Below the pieces are notes generated by a model. The model had not been told where the DNA came from, searched no databases, and saw nothing but the letters and a program-made list of their open reading frames with translations. A stretch of DNA of 64,000 nt from an uncultured Acetatifactor sp. GTDB lineage: Bacteria > Bacillota > Clostridia > Lachnospirales > Lachnospiraceae. The position numbers and the translations under genes were made by a program. Location of the stretch: positions 1-64,000 of the forward strand of contig CAJUSI010000060.1 in assembly GCA_910589035.1 (NCBI GenBank), written 5' to 3'. Shown here piece by piece: positions 18,109 to 26,357 of the stretch. The stretch's first letter is position 1; each line of letters opens with the position of its first letter.

Positions 18109-18492
18109 TCAGGACACCTCCCTGCTATCCCCCCGGACGGGGGATAAAGGGGAGGATTCTTTTTTTCTGTTCTGCCGCAGAAATATCTGCCCCTGCTCCA
18201 GATAGAATTCCTGCTGCTCCTCCGTCAGGGAACGGAAGATATGGAGGAGCTGCTCTTCTTTATGGAAGAGCGTCTTGTCGGAAGAAAGCTCTTTGGCGGG
18301 ATGGTTCAGAAGAAAATCCGTGGTGCCATGGAAATAGTCAGCGATCCGTATCAGGATGCCGTAATCGGGCTCTCGGGTCCCCTGGATGTAATTACCCAGG
18401 GCGGAAGGAGACAGGTCAAGGGCCTCCGCCAGCTGTTTCTGTGTCAAATCATGCAGGTCCAATAAGTCTTTTAAAATTTCCCCAAGTTTCAT
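18109..18492 (-). CDS. XRE-family transcriptional regulator
   Basis: A 127-residue protein with an N-terminal Cro/C1-type helix-turn-helix (LTQKQLAEALDLSPSALGNY, about residues 17-36). The remainder is predicted helical and may oligomerise; no peptidase or enzyme domain is seen. It is encoded alone, convergent with the anti-sigma gene. The 5' region holds a repeated ATGTGACT (18513-18520 and 18607-18614) that could be its binding site. Target genes are unknown. Confidence 0.85.
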   Translation of the reverse strand: MKLGEILKDLLDLHDLTQKQLAEALDLSPSALGNYIQGTREPDYGILIRIADYFHGTTDFLLNHPAKELSSDKTLFHKEEQLLHIFRSLTEEQQEFYLEQGQIFLRQNRKKESSPLSPVRGDSREVS

Positions 18493-18584
18493 AAGATTCC
18501 CCTTTAGAATAAATGTGACTTGATTTTGATTTTGTTTCTTATTATTTTATCTTTTCGGATGGAATAATCGAGCGAAAAACCCAA

Positions 18585-18606
18585 TATGTGTTTTATAATA
18601 CACATA
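18585..18606. promoter_or_regulatory. inverted repeat around a TATAAT, possible operator
   Basis: TATGTG (18585-18590) and CACATA (18601-18606) flank TATAAT at 18594-18599. It lies about 90 bp upstream of the XRE regulator, which is divergent from it. No gene follows directly on the plus strand, so a role is uncertain. Confidence 0.35.
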
Positions 18607-18758
18607 ATGTGACTGTCATAACTGTAATAAAGGCCACAGGAATGCCAACAGAAAAAATCGGAGCTCTGAAAAATCATAGAGCAGGAAGAGGGATAATAGA
18701 ATGGGGAGCCGGGAAAGGAATGGCAGGAACCGTAAGAGGAACGCCAGGAACCGGAAAC

Positions 18759-18794
18759 ATTTGCGGTCTGCAGACCATTGCGGAGACCGCAAAT
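18759..18794. terminator. perfect 11-bp hairpin, possible terminator
   Basis: ATTTGCGGTCT (18759-18769) pairs with AGACCGCAAAT (18784-18794). The first arm overlaps the 12-bp palindrome GGTCTGCAGACC. It lies between the XRE gene and the YolD gene in a roughly 490-bp region without convincing genes. T-tracts are short on both sides. Confidence 0.4.
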
Positions 18795-18886
18795 TTAAAA
18801 AAGGGCGAAAATGAAAAGAGCGGAAGACATCCGGAAGGCAGACCGGGAAGGAATACACGGGAAAGTACAGGTAATGCAGGCCGGAA

Positions 18887-18929
18887 ATGCGGCTGTGAAT
18901 GCGGCTGTGAATGCGGCTGTGAATGCGGA
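18887..18929. repeat. 12-bp tandem repeat
   Basis: Three perfect units GCGGCTGTGAAT (18889-18924) with partial copies on both sides. It lies just beyond the YolD gene stop. On the plus strand it would read as GCEC repeats in an unsupported frame, so it is taken as non-coding. Confidence 0.9.
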
Positions 18930-18985
18930 GAGGAGATTTGCGATGTATCACCGAAAGGCCCGGGGCGGCGGAGAAGAAAAGCACA

Positions 18986-19402
18986 TCAGCCGCCTCCGAT
19001 GGAATAGAGATGATCCAGGGGCAGGGACGTCCCGTCCGCAAGCAGGATGCTGCGGGTATATACATCAACCTTCTTCACCTTTCCGCGAACCGTCACATAG
19101 GACCCGCCGCTCTTTTTCTCATCCGGCCGGTAACAGGTAATTTCCACTTCGGGCGTCAGGGCCGGATTTTCCATAATCATTCGAAGCTGTTCGTCCAGCT
19201 GCGCCTTCCGGTCCTCCTCAAGCTCGGCGAAAGGATCCGTAAGTCTCTCTGTCTCCCGGATTGCGTCACTGTGCCCGGTGAGGGCGGCAAAGGGGGAAAA
19301 CTGCGCCGCTCTGTTCGCAAGGGACATGGGCGGATGATTTCTGGAGACAGGATGGGGCAGGCGGATAATATCCTCATATGGAAAATCGGAATGATTGTTC
19401 AT
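18986..19402 (-). CDS. YolD-like protein
   Basis: A 138-residue protein. SLANRAAQFSPFAALTGH near the N-terminus and the C-terminal SH3-like strand pattern ending DGTSLPLDHLYSI are typical of the YolD-like family, which commonly accompanies UmuC-type polymerases in Firmicutes. Its start overlaps the polymerase stop by four bases, so the two are coupled. It may modulate the polymerase in the SOS response; direct biochemistry for this subgroup is lacking. Confidence 0.88.
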   Translation of the reverse strand: MNNHSDFPYEDIIRLPHPVSRNHPPMSLANRAAQFSPFAALTGHSDAIRETERLTDPFAELEEDRKAQLDEQLRMIMENPALTPEVEITCYRPDEKKSGGSYVTVRGKVKKVDVYTRSILLADGTSLPLDHLYSIGGG

Positions 19403-20931
19403 GCTTTGTGTCCTCCTATCTGGGAATTGCGGGCCATGGCGGTAGCGCCCTCCTGAAGGTTCATGCCCTTTAAGATCGCGTTCTTTCCGTACTTTTTCTT
19501 GACGGACAACATGGCCTCCTGTAGTTTCCGCTCTTTGGACAGCCGCTGTTCCTCTTCCTTTCTTTCCCGTTCCAGAGCCTCATAATCCGTAAACAGATCC
19601 AGCTGTTCGTAATGCATCGGCTCTGCAGCCGCGGCCGCTGTCTCCTCCACCAGATGATTTGCGCCCACCGTCACGCGGCGTATCAGCAGTTTGGGATCTA
19701 TGATGCGGTCGTACAATTCCATGACGGCGTCCGTGATAAGCCTTGTGGACGAAGTCATGCGGTTCAGATTGGCGGTTCCGTGTGCATGCTTCGGAATCCG
19801 CCTGCCGTAATGATCCACGGTGATTTCGCCTCTGTAGACGCCGCTGATTTCAGGATTCGTGAGATTTTCGATATCGTAACCGATGGTGAGCACCATCTGG
19901 TCGGTGACCAGCTTTTTCTCCACCAGATCCAATACGAGCATGTCCGTCATTTCCCGGACAATGAGCTTTCCCTTCTGGGAGTCATAGGGGCATTGCAGCA
20001 CCTGGCCGGAGCATAAGCTGTTGGTCTCCGGTTTGTAGGCCTTGATCAGATCCATGGTGACAGGCTCCCAGCCCCAGGCATGATCGATCAGAAGCTCCGC
20101 GTTGACGCCGAACATATGATAGAGAAGCTCTTCGTTATAATAGTCCCTGTCCCCTCCCAGGGAGCAGCGGGCGATATCTCCCATGGTGAACAGCCCGGCC
20201 TCCTCCAGCTTCTTCCGATAGCCATGTCCCACGCGCCAGAAATCGGTGAGTGGTCTGTGATTCCATAAAAGCCTCCGATAGCTCATTTCATCCAGCTGCG
20301 CAATCCGCACTCCGTTCTCATCCGCCTCCACATGCTTTGCCACAATATCCATTGCCACCTTGCATAGGTAGAGATTGGTGCCGATTCCGGCGGCCGCCGT
20401 GATGCCGGTGGCGGTATACACGTCGCGCAGGATGGTCTGGGCCAGCTGCTTCGGCGTCATTTTATAGGTGCTCAGATAAGCGGTTACATCCATCATCACC
20501 TCGTCGATGGAATAGACATGGATATCCTCCGGGGCGATGTATTTCAGGTAAATATTGTAGATGACGGTACTGTATTCCACATAAAAAGCCATCCGGGGAG
20601 GGGCCGTGATATAGGAAAGCTTCAGTTCCGGATGCTCCGCAAGCTCCGGGGACGAGAAGGAGGAGCCGGCAAACTGTCCCCCGGGAGCCCGGCTTTTCCG
20701 CTCTCTGTTCACCTCCCGCACCCTCTGTACTACCTGGAACAGCCTTGCCCTGCCGGGGATTCCGTACGCTTTCAGGGAGGGGGACACCGCCAGGCATATG
20801 GTTTTCTCCGTCCTTGCGGCATCCGCCACCACCAGATGGGTGGTGAGGGGATTTAAGCTCCGCTCCACACATTCTACAGAGGCGTAGAAGGATTTCAGAT
20901 CAATGGCAATATATACACGATTCTCATTCAA
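19399..20931 (-). CDS. Y-family DNA polymerase (UmuC/DinB-like)
   Basis: A 510-residue translesion polymerase. The N-terminal palm has IAIDLKSFYASVE (metal-binding Asp, steric-gate region) and YSIDEVMMDVT (catalytic Asp-Glu), followed by thumb and little-finger regions. It is longer than DinB (about 350-420) and matches the UmuC-like Firmicutes group that pairs with YolD. A LexA-like box and -10 about 120 bp upstream suggest SOS induction. The C-terminal 100 residues are charged and helical. Confidence 0.92.
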   Translation of the reverse strand: MNENRVYIAIDLKSFYASVECVERSLNPLTTHLVVADAARTEKTICLAVSPSLKAYGIPGRARLFQVVQRVREVNRERKSRAPGGQFAGSSFSSPELAEHPELKLSYITAPPRMAFYVEYSTVIYNIYLKYIAPEDIHVYSIDEVMMDVTAYLSTYKMTPKQLAQTILRDVYTATGITAAAGIGTNLYLCKVAMDIVAKHVEADENGVRIAQLDEMSYRRLLWNHRPLTDFWRVGHGYRKKLEEAGLFTMGDIARCSLGGDRDYYNEELLYHMFGVNAELLIDHAWGWEPVTMDLIKAYKPETNSLCSGQVLQCPYDSQKGKLIVREMTDMLVLDLVEKKLVTDQMVLTIGYDIENLTNPEISGVYRGEITVDHYGRRIPKHAHGTANLNRMTSSTRLITDAVMELYDRIIDPKLLIRRVTVGANHLVEETAAAAAEPMHYEQLDLFTDYEALERERKEEEQRLSKERKLQEAMLSVKKKYGKNAILKGMNLQEGATAMARNSQIGGHKA

Positions 20932-21051
20932 GGGTCGTTCCTCCTTCCGTTATTTTGAAACGTATCCGCATATGTCAGATATTATCCCAGGATTTCGTGC
21001 ATTTCAACGCACATGGAATCAGAAGTTGACACCATGCTCTTCTGTGTCAGT

Positions 21052-21073
21052 ATTATACCAGAATATTTGTTCG
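21052..21073 (-). promoter_or_regulatory. LexA-like box and -10 of the Y-polymerase operon
   Basis: On the minus strand CGAACAAATATTCTG (21059-21073) is a near match to the Gram-positive SOS box (CGAAC-N4-GTTCG, two mismatches on the right half), directly followed by TATAAT (21052-21057). A repressor here would cover the promoter. Leader length to the polymerase gene is about 115 nt. Confidence 0.65.
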
Positions 21074-21240
21074 ATTGCATTAATTTTTTTAAAAATAGTG
21101 GATGATGTATGGAAATCATGATATAATCTCTGTATCTGTTCTGCCCTGAAAGGTGCAGGCTTTAATAGGGCAGGAAGCATGGCCTGGAGATGATGGAGGC
21201 TGTAAAGAGGAAAAGCGGGAACAGACAAGGGGTCAGTGAA

Positions 21241-22371
21241 ATGGTGGATAAATTGATTATCGGAGCCGGCTTGTACGGCTTGTACGCGGCTTTATACTGT
21301 GTGCGCAGGGGGCAGCGCGTCGCGGTGATAGAGAGGGATGAAGCGCCCTTTGCCAGGGCCACCTATGTGAACCAGGCCAGGGTGCACATGGGCTACCATT
21401 ATCCCAGGTCCCTGTCCACCGCCATGAAGAGTGCCGGATATTTCAGGCGGTTTGTGGAGGACTACTCCTTTTGTGTGCTTTTCGACTTTCAGCAGGTCTA
21501 TGCCACCTCATCCAGGTTTTCCTGGACGGACGCCGATGAATTTGTCAAATTCTGCCGGGACGCCGGGATTCCCTGTACGCCCCTTCCGGTGGAGCGGTAT
21601 TTTAATGAGGGCAGCTGCGACGGCGCCTTCCTGACGAAGGAATATACTTATGACGCAAAGATTCTGAGAGATTATTTTCTGGAGGAGCTGGGCAGATATC
21701 CCGGAGCGGAGATTCTGTGCGGCAGGGATATCCGGCGGATTGTGAAGAAAGCCGATTGCTATGAGGTATATGCGTTTCATGGGGCGAGGGAGGAGAGATA
21801 CGAAGCTCCCTTCCTGCTGAATGCCTCCTATGCCTCCGTGAACCAGGTACTGGGGAAAACGGAGGGAATCGGAAGGAAATATTTTGATATTAAGTACGAA
21901 TTGTGCGAAATCATTCTGTGCAGGGTCAATGAGGCCCTGAAGGATCTGGGACTGACGGTGATGGACGGGCCTTTTTTCTCCATTATGCCCTTTGGCAGGA
22001 CGGGATATCATTCCCTGACATCCGTCACCTTCACTCCGCATAAGACAAGCCATGAACAGGTTCCGCTTTTTCCCTGCATGAAGGAGGGAGGAAGCTGCCG
22101 GGACGGCTGGCTGGGCAACTGCAATGACTGTGCCAACCGCCCGGAGAGTGCCTGGAAATATATGGCTGCACTGGCGGGAAAGTATGTCAGGAAAGAATAC
22201 GCCTTTGCGTACGAAAGTTCTCTTTTTTCCATGAAGCCCATCCTGAAGGCTTCCGAGGTCGATGATTCCCGGCCTACCGTGATCAGATATGAAACGAAGA
22301 AGCCGGTGTTTTTAAGTGTGCTTTCGGGTAAGATCAATACCGTGTATGACCTGGATGAATTCCTTGACTGA
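21241..22371 (+). CDS. FAD-dependent oxidoreductase in a surface-sugar cluster
   Basis: A 376-residue flavoprotein. The ATG at 21241 puts the dinucleotide motif IIGAGLYGLYAA seven residues from the start, as expected; an ATG at 21190 would add 17 residues without family resemblance. The second motif YVNQARVHMGYHYPRSLST (about 40-58) and later RDIRRIV fit the DAO-type FAD enzymes found in polysaccharide and lipid-sugar loci. It precedes two glycosyltransferases and a DegT aminotransferase in the same direction. It might oxidise or reduce a sugar or amino-sugar intermediate, but the substrate is not known. Confidence 0.78.
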   Translation: MVDKLIIGAGLYGLYAALYCVRRGQRVAVIERDEAPFARATYVNQARVHMGYHYPRSLSTAMKSAGYFRRFVEDYSFCVLFDFQQVYATSSRFSWTDADEFVKFCRDAGIPCTPLPVERYFNEGSCDGAFLTKEYTYDAKILRDYFLEELGRYPGAEILCGRDIRRIVKKADCYEVYAFHGAREERYEAPFLLNASYASVNQVLGKTEGIGRKYFDIKYELCEIILCRVNEALKDLGLTVMDGPFFSIMPFGRTGYHSLTSVTFTPHKTSHEQVPLFPCMKEGGSCRDGWLGNCNDCANRPESAWKYMAALAGKYVRKEYAFAYESSLFSMKPILKASEVDDSRPTVIRYETKKPVFLSVLSGKINTVYDLDEFLD

Positions 22372-22512
22372 GATGAATCGGCCCGCAGGGGGCAGAGGAG
22401 ATACAGAAGAACGGCAATGTAAAAGAGAAGAGGAGTCCGCAGGGAGCGGAAATATGAAAGAGAAGAGGAGCCTGCAGGAGAAGGGGAAGGCAGAGGAGAA
22501 GATGAGACAAAT

Positions 22513-23466
22513 ATGGCAGAGCATGTAAGTAAGGAAAAAAATTTTGTGTCCTGTGTGGTATATCTTCACAATGAGGGCAGCCGGGTAAAGGGATTTCTGG
22601 AAGAAATCTGTAAAGTCATGCGGATGAACTTCGAAAAATATGAGGTGGTCTGCGTCAATGACGGCTGTGTGGACGATACGGTGGAGCAGGTGAGGGCTTT
22701 TTTGAGCGGGGAAGAATGTAAACCGGTGGTGAGCCTGATCAATTTAAGCTATTATCAGGGTGTGGAAAGCGCCATGAATGCGGGAAGCGATCTGGCGGTG
22801 GGAGATTTCCTGTTTGAATTTGACAAATGCGATCTGGATTTCCCCTCCGATCTGATAATGAAGGTGTACCGCAGAGCGCTGGAAGGATTTGATGTGGTGG
22901 CGGCAGCGCCCAGATACGGGGTACCGCTGACATCAAGGCTGTTCTATCTGGTGTACAACCGGGGGGGCCGCTTCAGAGGCAGAATCAGGCAGGAGCGCTT
23001 CCGCGTGATCTCCAGGCGGGCAGTCAACCGAGTGAACCAGATGAACACCTATGTACCCTACCGGAAGGTCATGTATATGAACTGCGGACTGAAGACGGAT
23101 ACGATTGTGTATGACAATCTGAAGACGGCGAGAAAGCGCCGGGGCAGCGAGGAACGCAGCAATCGGAATATGCTGGCCATGGATACCATCATTATCTTTA
23201 CGGATGTGCTGGAGAAGCTTTCTCTGTTGGTGAGCGTAGTGCTCTTCGGGGCATTGCTGATTATGTTCGGCTACCTTGTATATTCCATTTTCAGCAGTGT
23301 GCGTCCGGTGGAGGGCTGGCTGTCCATCATGGCCCTGATGTCCTTCGGCTTTTTCATGGTATCGCTGATGCTGACGCTGATCCTGAAATATCTGTCCGTG
23401 ATTCTGAATATGAGCTTTAAACGGCAGCGCTATGTGATAGAGGGAGTGGAAAAACTGACGCAATGA
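22513..23466 (+). CDS. family 2 glycosyltransferase with C-terminal membrane helices
   Basis: A 317-residue GT-A enzyme. The nucleotide-binding CVNDGCVDDT and metal-site-like FEFDKCDLDF are visible, and two hydrophobic helices near residues 232-255 and 268-298 anchor it, as in GtrB/DPM1-like polyprenyl-phosphate glycosyltransferases. The EFDKCD triad is an unusual version of the DxD motif. It overlaps the next glycosyltransferase gene by four bases. It likely adds a sugar to a lipid carrier for a cell-surface glycan. Confidence 0.82.
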   Translation: MAEHVSKEKNFVSCVVYLHNEGSRVKGFLEEICKVMRMNFEKYEVVCVNDGCVDDTVEQVRAFLSGEECKPVVSLINLSYYQGVESAMNAGSDLAVGDFLFEFDKCDLDFPSDLIMKVYRRALEGFDVVAAAPRYGVPLTSRLFYLVYNRGGRFRGRIRQERFRVISRRAVNRVNQMNTYVPYRKVMYMNCGLKTDTIVYDNLKTARKRRGSEERSNRNMLAMDTIIIFTDVLEKLSLLVSVVLFGALLIMFGYLVYSIFSSVRPVEGWLSIMALMSFGFFMVSLMLTLILKYLSVILNMSFKRQRYVIEGVEKLTQ

Positions 23467-24188
23467 AGTGGACGATTATCTTTCCTGTTTTGAATGAAAG
23501 GCTGCGGCTGGAGAGCGGGGTTACCAGAACCGTGGAGTATCTTGCCTCCATCGCCTTTGAGGACTATGAGATCCTGATTGTGGACAATGGCTCCGAGGAT
23601 GAGACGCCCCGGATTGCCGAAATGCTCTGCCGCAAATATCCCGGGGTACGGTATGAGCAGATTCCGGTCAGGGGAGTGGGAGCGGCTTTCCGCCGGGGGG
23701 TGGAACTTGGAGACGGGCAGATTGTGGGATATATGGATATCGATCTGTCCGCCAACATCAGACATCTGGGGGAGGCGATCCGCATTTTCGAGACCAGGCC
23801 GGAGGTGGAGTATCTCAACGGCAGCCGCTTTGCGGAGAAATCCCGCACCAGGGGGCGGAAATGGTACCGGAAGATTACCTCCCGGGGGCTTCTGATTCTG
23901 CTGAAGCTCTTTCTGGGACTGAAATGTACGGACGCTATCTGCGGTTTTACCTTTGTGCGGAGGCAGACGGCGCTTTCCCTGGTGGAGGGCAGCAGCCGGG
24001 ACAACGGATGGTTTTATATGATCGAGTTCCTGCTGAGGGCCGAGAAGCGGGGAGTGAATGTGCTGGATTATCCTGTGGAGTGGCAGGAGGATTACAATAC
24101 CACGGTGAAGGTGTTCAAGACGGTCTGCAATTATCTGGTGCAGATTGCAAGGCTGTTCCGGGAATTTTACATCAGGAAAAATATCTGA
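23463..24188 (+). CDS. family 2 glycosyltransferase (DPM1-like, soluble)
   Basis: A 241-residue protein with ILIVDNGSEDET and a canonical MDIDLSANI (DxD) metal site; no membrane helix is obvious beyond weak hydrophobic segments. It resembles dolichyl/undecaprenyl-phosphate sugar transferases. Start and stop overlaps or short gaps with both neighbours show tight co-expression. It may charge the lipid carrier that the preceding, membrane-bound enzyme uses, or act as its partner. Confidence 0.83.
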   Translation: MKWTIIFPVLNERLRLESGVTRTVEYLASIAFEDYEILIVDNGSEDETPRIAEMLCRKYPGVRYEQIPVRGVGAAFRRGVELGDGQIVGYMDIDLSANIRHLGEAIRIFETRPEVEYLNGSRFAEKSRTRGRKWYRKITSRGLLILLKLFLGLKCTDAICGFTFVRRQTALSLVEGSSRDNGWFYMIEFLLRAEKRGVNVLDYPVEWQEDYNTTVKVFKTVCNYLVQIARLFREFYIRKNI

Positions 24189-24200
24189 GGGAGCGGACAT

Positions 24201-25304
24201 ATGAGGGAGCATATCAGCAGAATCGATCTGACCAGGGACTATGAGGCCCACAGGGAGGAATACAGGGAAGCCATAGAGAGGGTCTGCCGGGAAACCGCTT
24301 TTTCCGGGGGGAAGTATGCGGATCTTTTTGACAGGGAATTCGCGGAATATGTGGGGGTGCCCTATGCCTGCGGGGTGAATAACGGTACCTCGGCCCTGCA
24401 TCTTGCCATGCTGGCCATGGGTGTGGGGCCGGGGGATGAAGTGATTGTTCCGGCCAATACCTATATCGCCACCGCCTGGGGGGTATCCTACACGGGGGCC
24501 ACGCCGGTGTTTGCGGACTGTACGGCGGATACCTGGGAGCTGGATCCGGCCGCCGCGGAGGCTGCGATCACCCCCAGGACCAGAGGGATTCTGGGGGTAC
24601 ATCTCTACGGGCAGCCCTTTGACTTTGCCCCAGTAAAGGAGATTGCGGACCGCCACGGGCTCTTTGTGGCGGAGGACTGCGCCCAGGCTCACGGGGCAAG
24701 GTACAGGGGGCAGGCAGTGGGCTCCCTGGGGGATATAGGATGCTTCAGCTTTTATCCCGGTAAGAATCTCTATGCCTTCGGGGAGGGCGGCAGCGTTACC
24801 TGTAAGGAGGAAGCGCAGTTCCGGTATATGACCATGCTGAAGAACCAGGGCTGCGACGTGCGGTATTACCATGAGGAGATCGGTTATAATTACCGCCTGG
24901 AGGGTCTGCAGGGGGCGGTTCTTTCGGTAAGCCTGAAATACCTTCCTCAGTGGACGGAGAGACGCAGGGAAATCGGAAGGCAGTACATAAGCCGGATCCG
25001 CAATCCCCTGATCACCATGCAGGCCCATCCGGCGGACACGGAACCCGTATTCCATCTGTTTGTGGTGCAGACGGAGGAGCGGGACAGATTCGTGCAGTAC
25101 ATGGCGGAAGAGGATGTGGAATGCAATCTTCATTATCCGGTTCCCTGCCATCTGCAGAAGGCCTATGCGCACCTGGGATACCGGAAGGGAAGCTGTCCCA
25201 ATGCGGAATACCTGGCGGCGCACTGCGTGACTCTGCCCCTGTTTCCGGAGATGCGGGAGGACGAGATCGAGAGAGTGATCCGGCTGTGCAATCAGTTCCG
25301 GTGA
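24201..25304 (+). CDS. DegT/DnrJ/EryC1/StrS-family sugar aminotransferase
   Basis: A 367-residue PLP enzyme. VNNGTSALHLAMLAMGVGPG is the cofactor phosphate region, VAEDCAQAHGA carries the pyridoxal-binding Asp, and FYPGKNLYAFGEGG contains the Schiff-base Lys. Family members convert nucleotide-linked 3- or 4-keto-6-deoxy sugars to amino sugars. The sugar nucleotidyltransferase and dehydratase that would make the substrate are not in the window. It ends the glycan cluster. Confidence 0.9.
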   Translation: MREHISRIDLTRDYEAHREEYREAIERVCRETAFSGGKYADLFDREFAEYVGVPYACGVNNGTSALHLAMLAMGVGPGDEVIVPANTYIATAWGVSYTGATPVFADCTADTWELDPAAAEAAITPRTRGILGVHLYGQPFDFAPVKEIADRHGLFVAEDCAQAHGARYRGQAVGSLGDIGCFSFYPGKNLYAFGEGGSVTCKEEAQFRYMTMLKNQGCDVRYYHEEIGYNYRLEGLQGAVLSVSLKYLPQWTERRREIGRQYISRIRNPLITMQAHPADTEPVFHLFVVQTEERDRFVQYMAEEDVECNLHYPVPCHLQKAYAHLGYRKGSCPNAEYLAAHCVTLPLFPEMREDEIERVIRLCNQFR

Positions 25305-25478
25305 GAAGGAAGGGGAAAACGTGTTGATTTCCGGGAGACATCAGAGAGGCATAGCAGTTGTCTGCGCCCGCGGACACGTAGGTTTGCCGGTTTCAGGCAA
25401 AACAAAGGGAAAACACGAAATAAAGATAGAACAAAGACGGAATAAAGACAGGAGAAGCCTCCGGAAGAGGGGAAAGGC

Positions 25479-26243
25479 GTGGCAGAGGATATGTGGAAGA
25501 TTGGCATATGCGATGACGAGGAGGCTGTCAGAAGCTATCTGGCCTCTCTGGTCAGGGAGCAGACGGCAGAATGTGAGATTTCGGAATACACCTCCCCGGA
25601 GGAATATCTGTCGGACGGGAGGGAATGCGAGCTGCTGTTTCTGGATATAGGAATGGAGGACAGATCCGGTATGGACGGAATGGACCTGGCCAGACGGATC
25701 AGGAGTATGGATAAGATCTGCCAGCCGGTGATCATATTTGTCACGGGATACGGGAAGTATGTGTATGAGGCCTTTGATGTGGAGGCCTTTCATTATCTCA
25801 GGAAACCCATTGACGAACGGAAATTTGCGGAGGTGTTCCAAAGGGCGGCGCAGAGGCAGGACGGACAGAATCCGAAAGGTCAGGCTTCCGGTCAGGTTGA
25901 CTTTTCGGGCACGGAGAAGCAGAAGAGAACGCTGGTGATTCAATACGGCGGCAAATCCAGGGCCATTCCCCTGGATTCCCTGTATTATATGGAAAGCCAG
26001 GGGCATAAGGTGATTCTCCACGGAAAGGAGGGCGTTCTGGAGTATTATGCCAGGATCGGCGCCCTGGAGGAGAAACTGCAGGGAAGCTTTTTCAGGATTC
26101 ACAAGGGGTATCTTGTGAACCTGTCCTGGGTTGACGAATATAGCAGGACGGAGGTAAGGCTGGCAAGCGGGGACAGGCTGCCCGTCTCAAAATATAAATA
26201 TGAGGCTTTCGTAAAAGCCCATCTGCGTTTTCTGCAGACATGA
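25479..26243 (+). CDS. LytTR-family response regulator
   Basis: A 254-residue two-domain regulator. The receiver has acidic pocket CDDEE, phospho-acceptor LDIGMEDRSGMDG, and Lys in YLRKPI. The LytTR DNA-binding domain runs from about residue 147 (LVIQYGGKSRAIPLDSLYYM) to the end with FRIHKGYLVNLSWV. GTG at 25479 has the better ribosome spacing; ATG at 25491 would give the usual MWKIGICDDE start. No histidine kinase is adjacent, so its partner is elsewhere. It may control the upstream glycan genes. Confidence 0.9.
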   Translation: MAEDMWKIGICDDEEAVRSYLASLVREQTAECEISEYTSPEEYLSDGRECELLFLDIGMEDRSGMDGMDLARRIRSMDKICQPVIIFVTGYGKYVYEAFDVEAFHYLRKPIDERKFAEVFQRAAQRQDGQNPKGQASGQVDFSGTEKQKRTLVIQYGGKSRAIPLDSLYYMESQGHKVILHGKEGVLEYYARIGALEEKLQGSFFRIHKGYLVNLSWVDEYSRTEVRLASGDRLPVSKYKYEAFVKAHLRFLQT

Positions 26244-26261
26244 GCTCCGGCTGATTTCCAT

Positions 26262-26315
26262 TCATGCCGGCCGAAAGCTGTTCATGCCGGCCGAAAGCTG
26301 TTCATGCCGGCCGAT
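26262..26315. repeat. 20-bp tandem repeat after the LytTR gene
   Basis: Units TTCATGCCGGCCGAAAGCTG at 26262-26281 and 26282-26301 are identical, followed by a partial copy to 26315. Each unit contains the palindrome CGGCCG. It is in the 114-bp gap between converging genes. Confidence 0.95.
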
Positions 26316-26357
26316 TCTCGTTAGTTTCAGGCAAATTTCTTTGCGGGCTACCGGAAA

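Noticed and set aside
18588..19007. 139-codon plus-strand frame with GCEC repeats
   Set aside because: Composition is dominated by a 12-bp tandem repeat, no ribosome site, overlaps the YolD gene end.
23430..25223. 597-codon antisense frame across the glycan genes
   Set aside because: Covers the reverse of two well-defined genes; no ribosome site or domain.
26262..26315. CRISPR remnant
   Set aside because: Only 20-bp head-to-tail repeats, no spacers and no cas genes.
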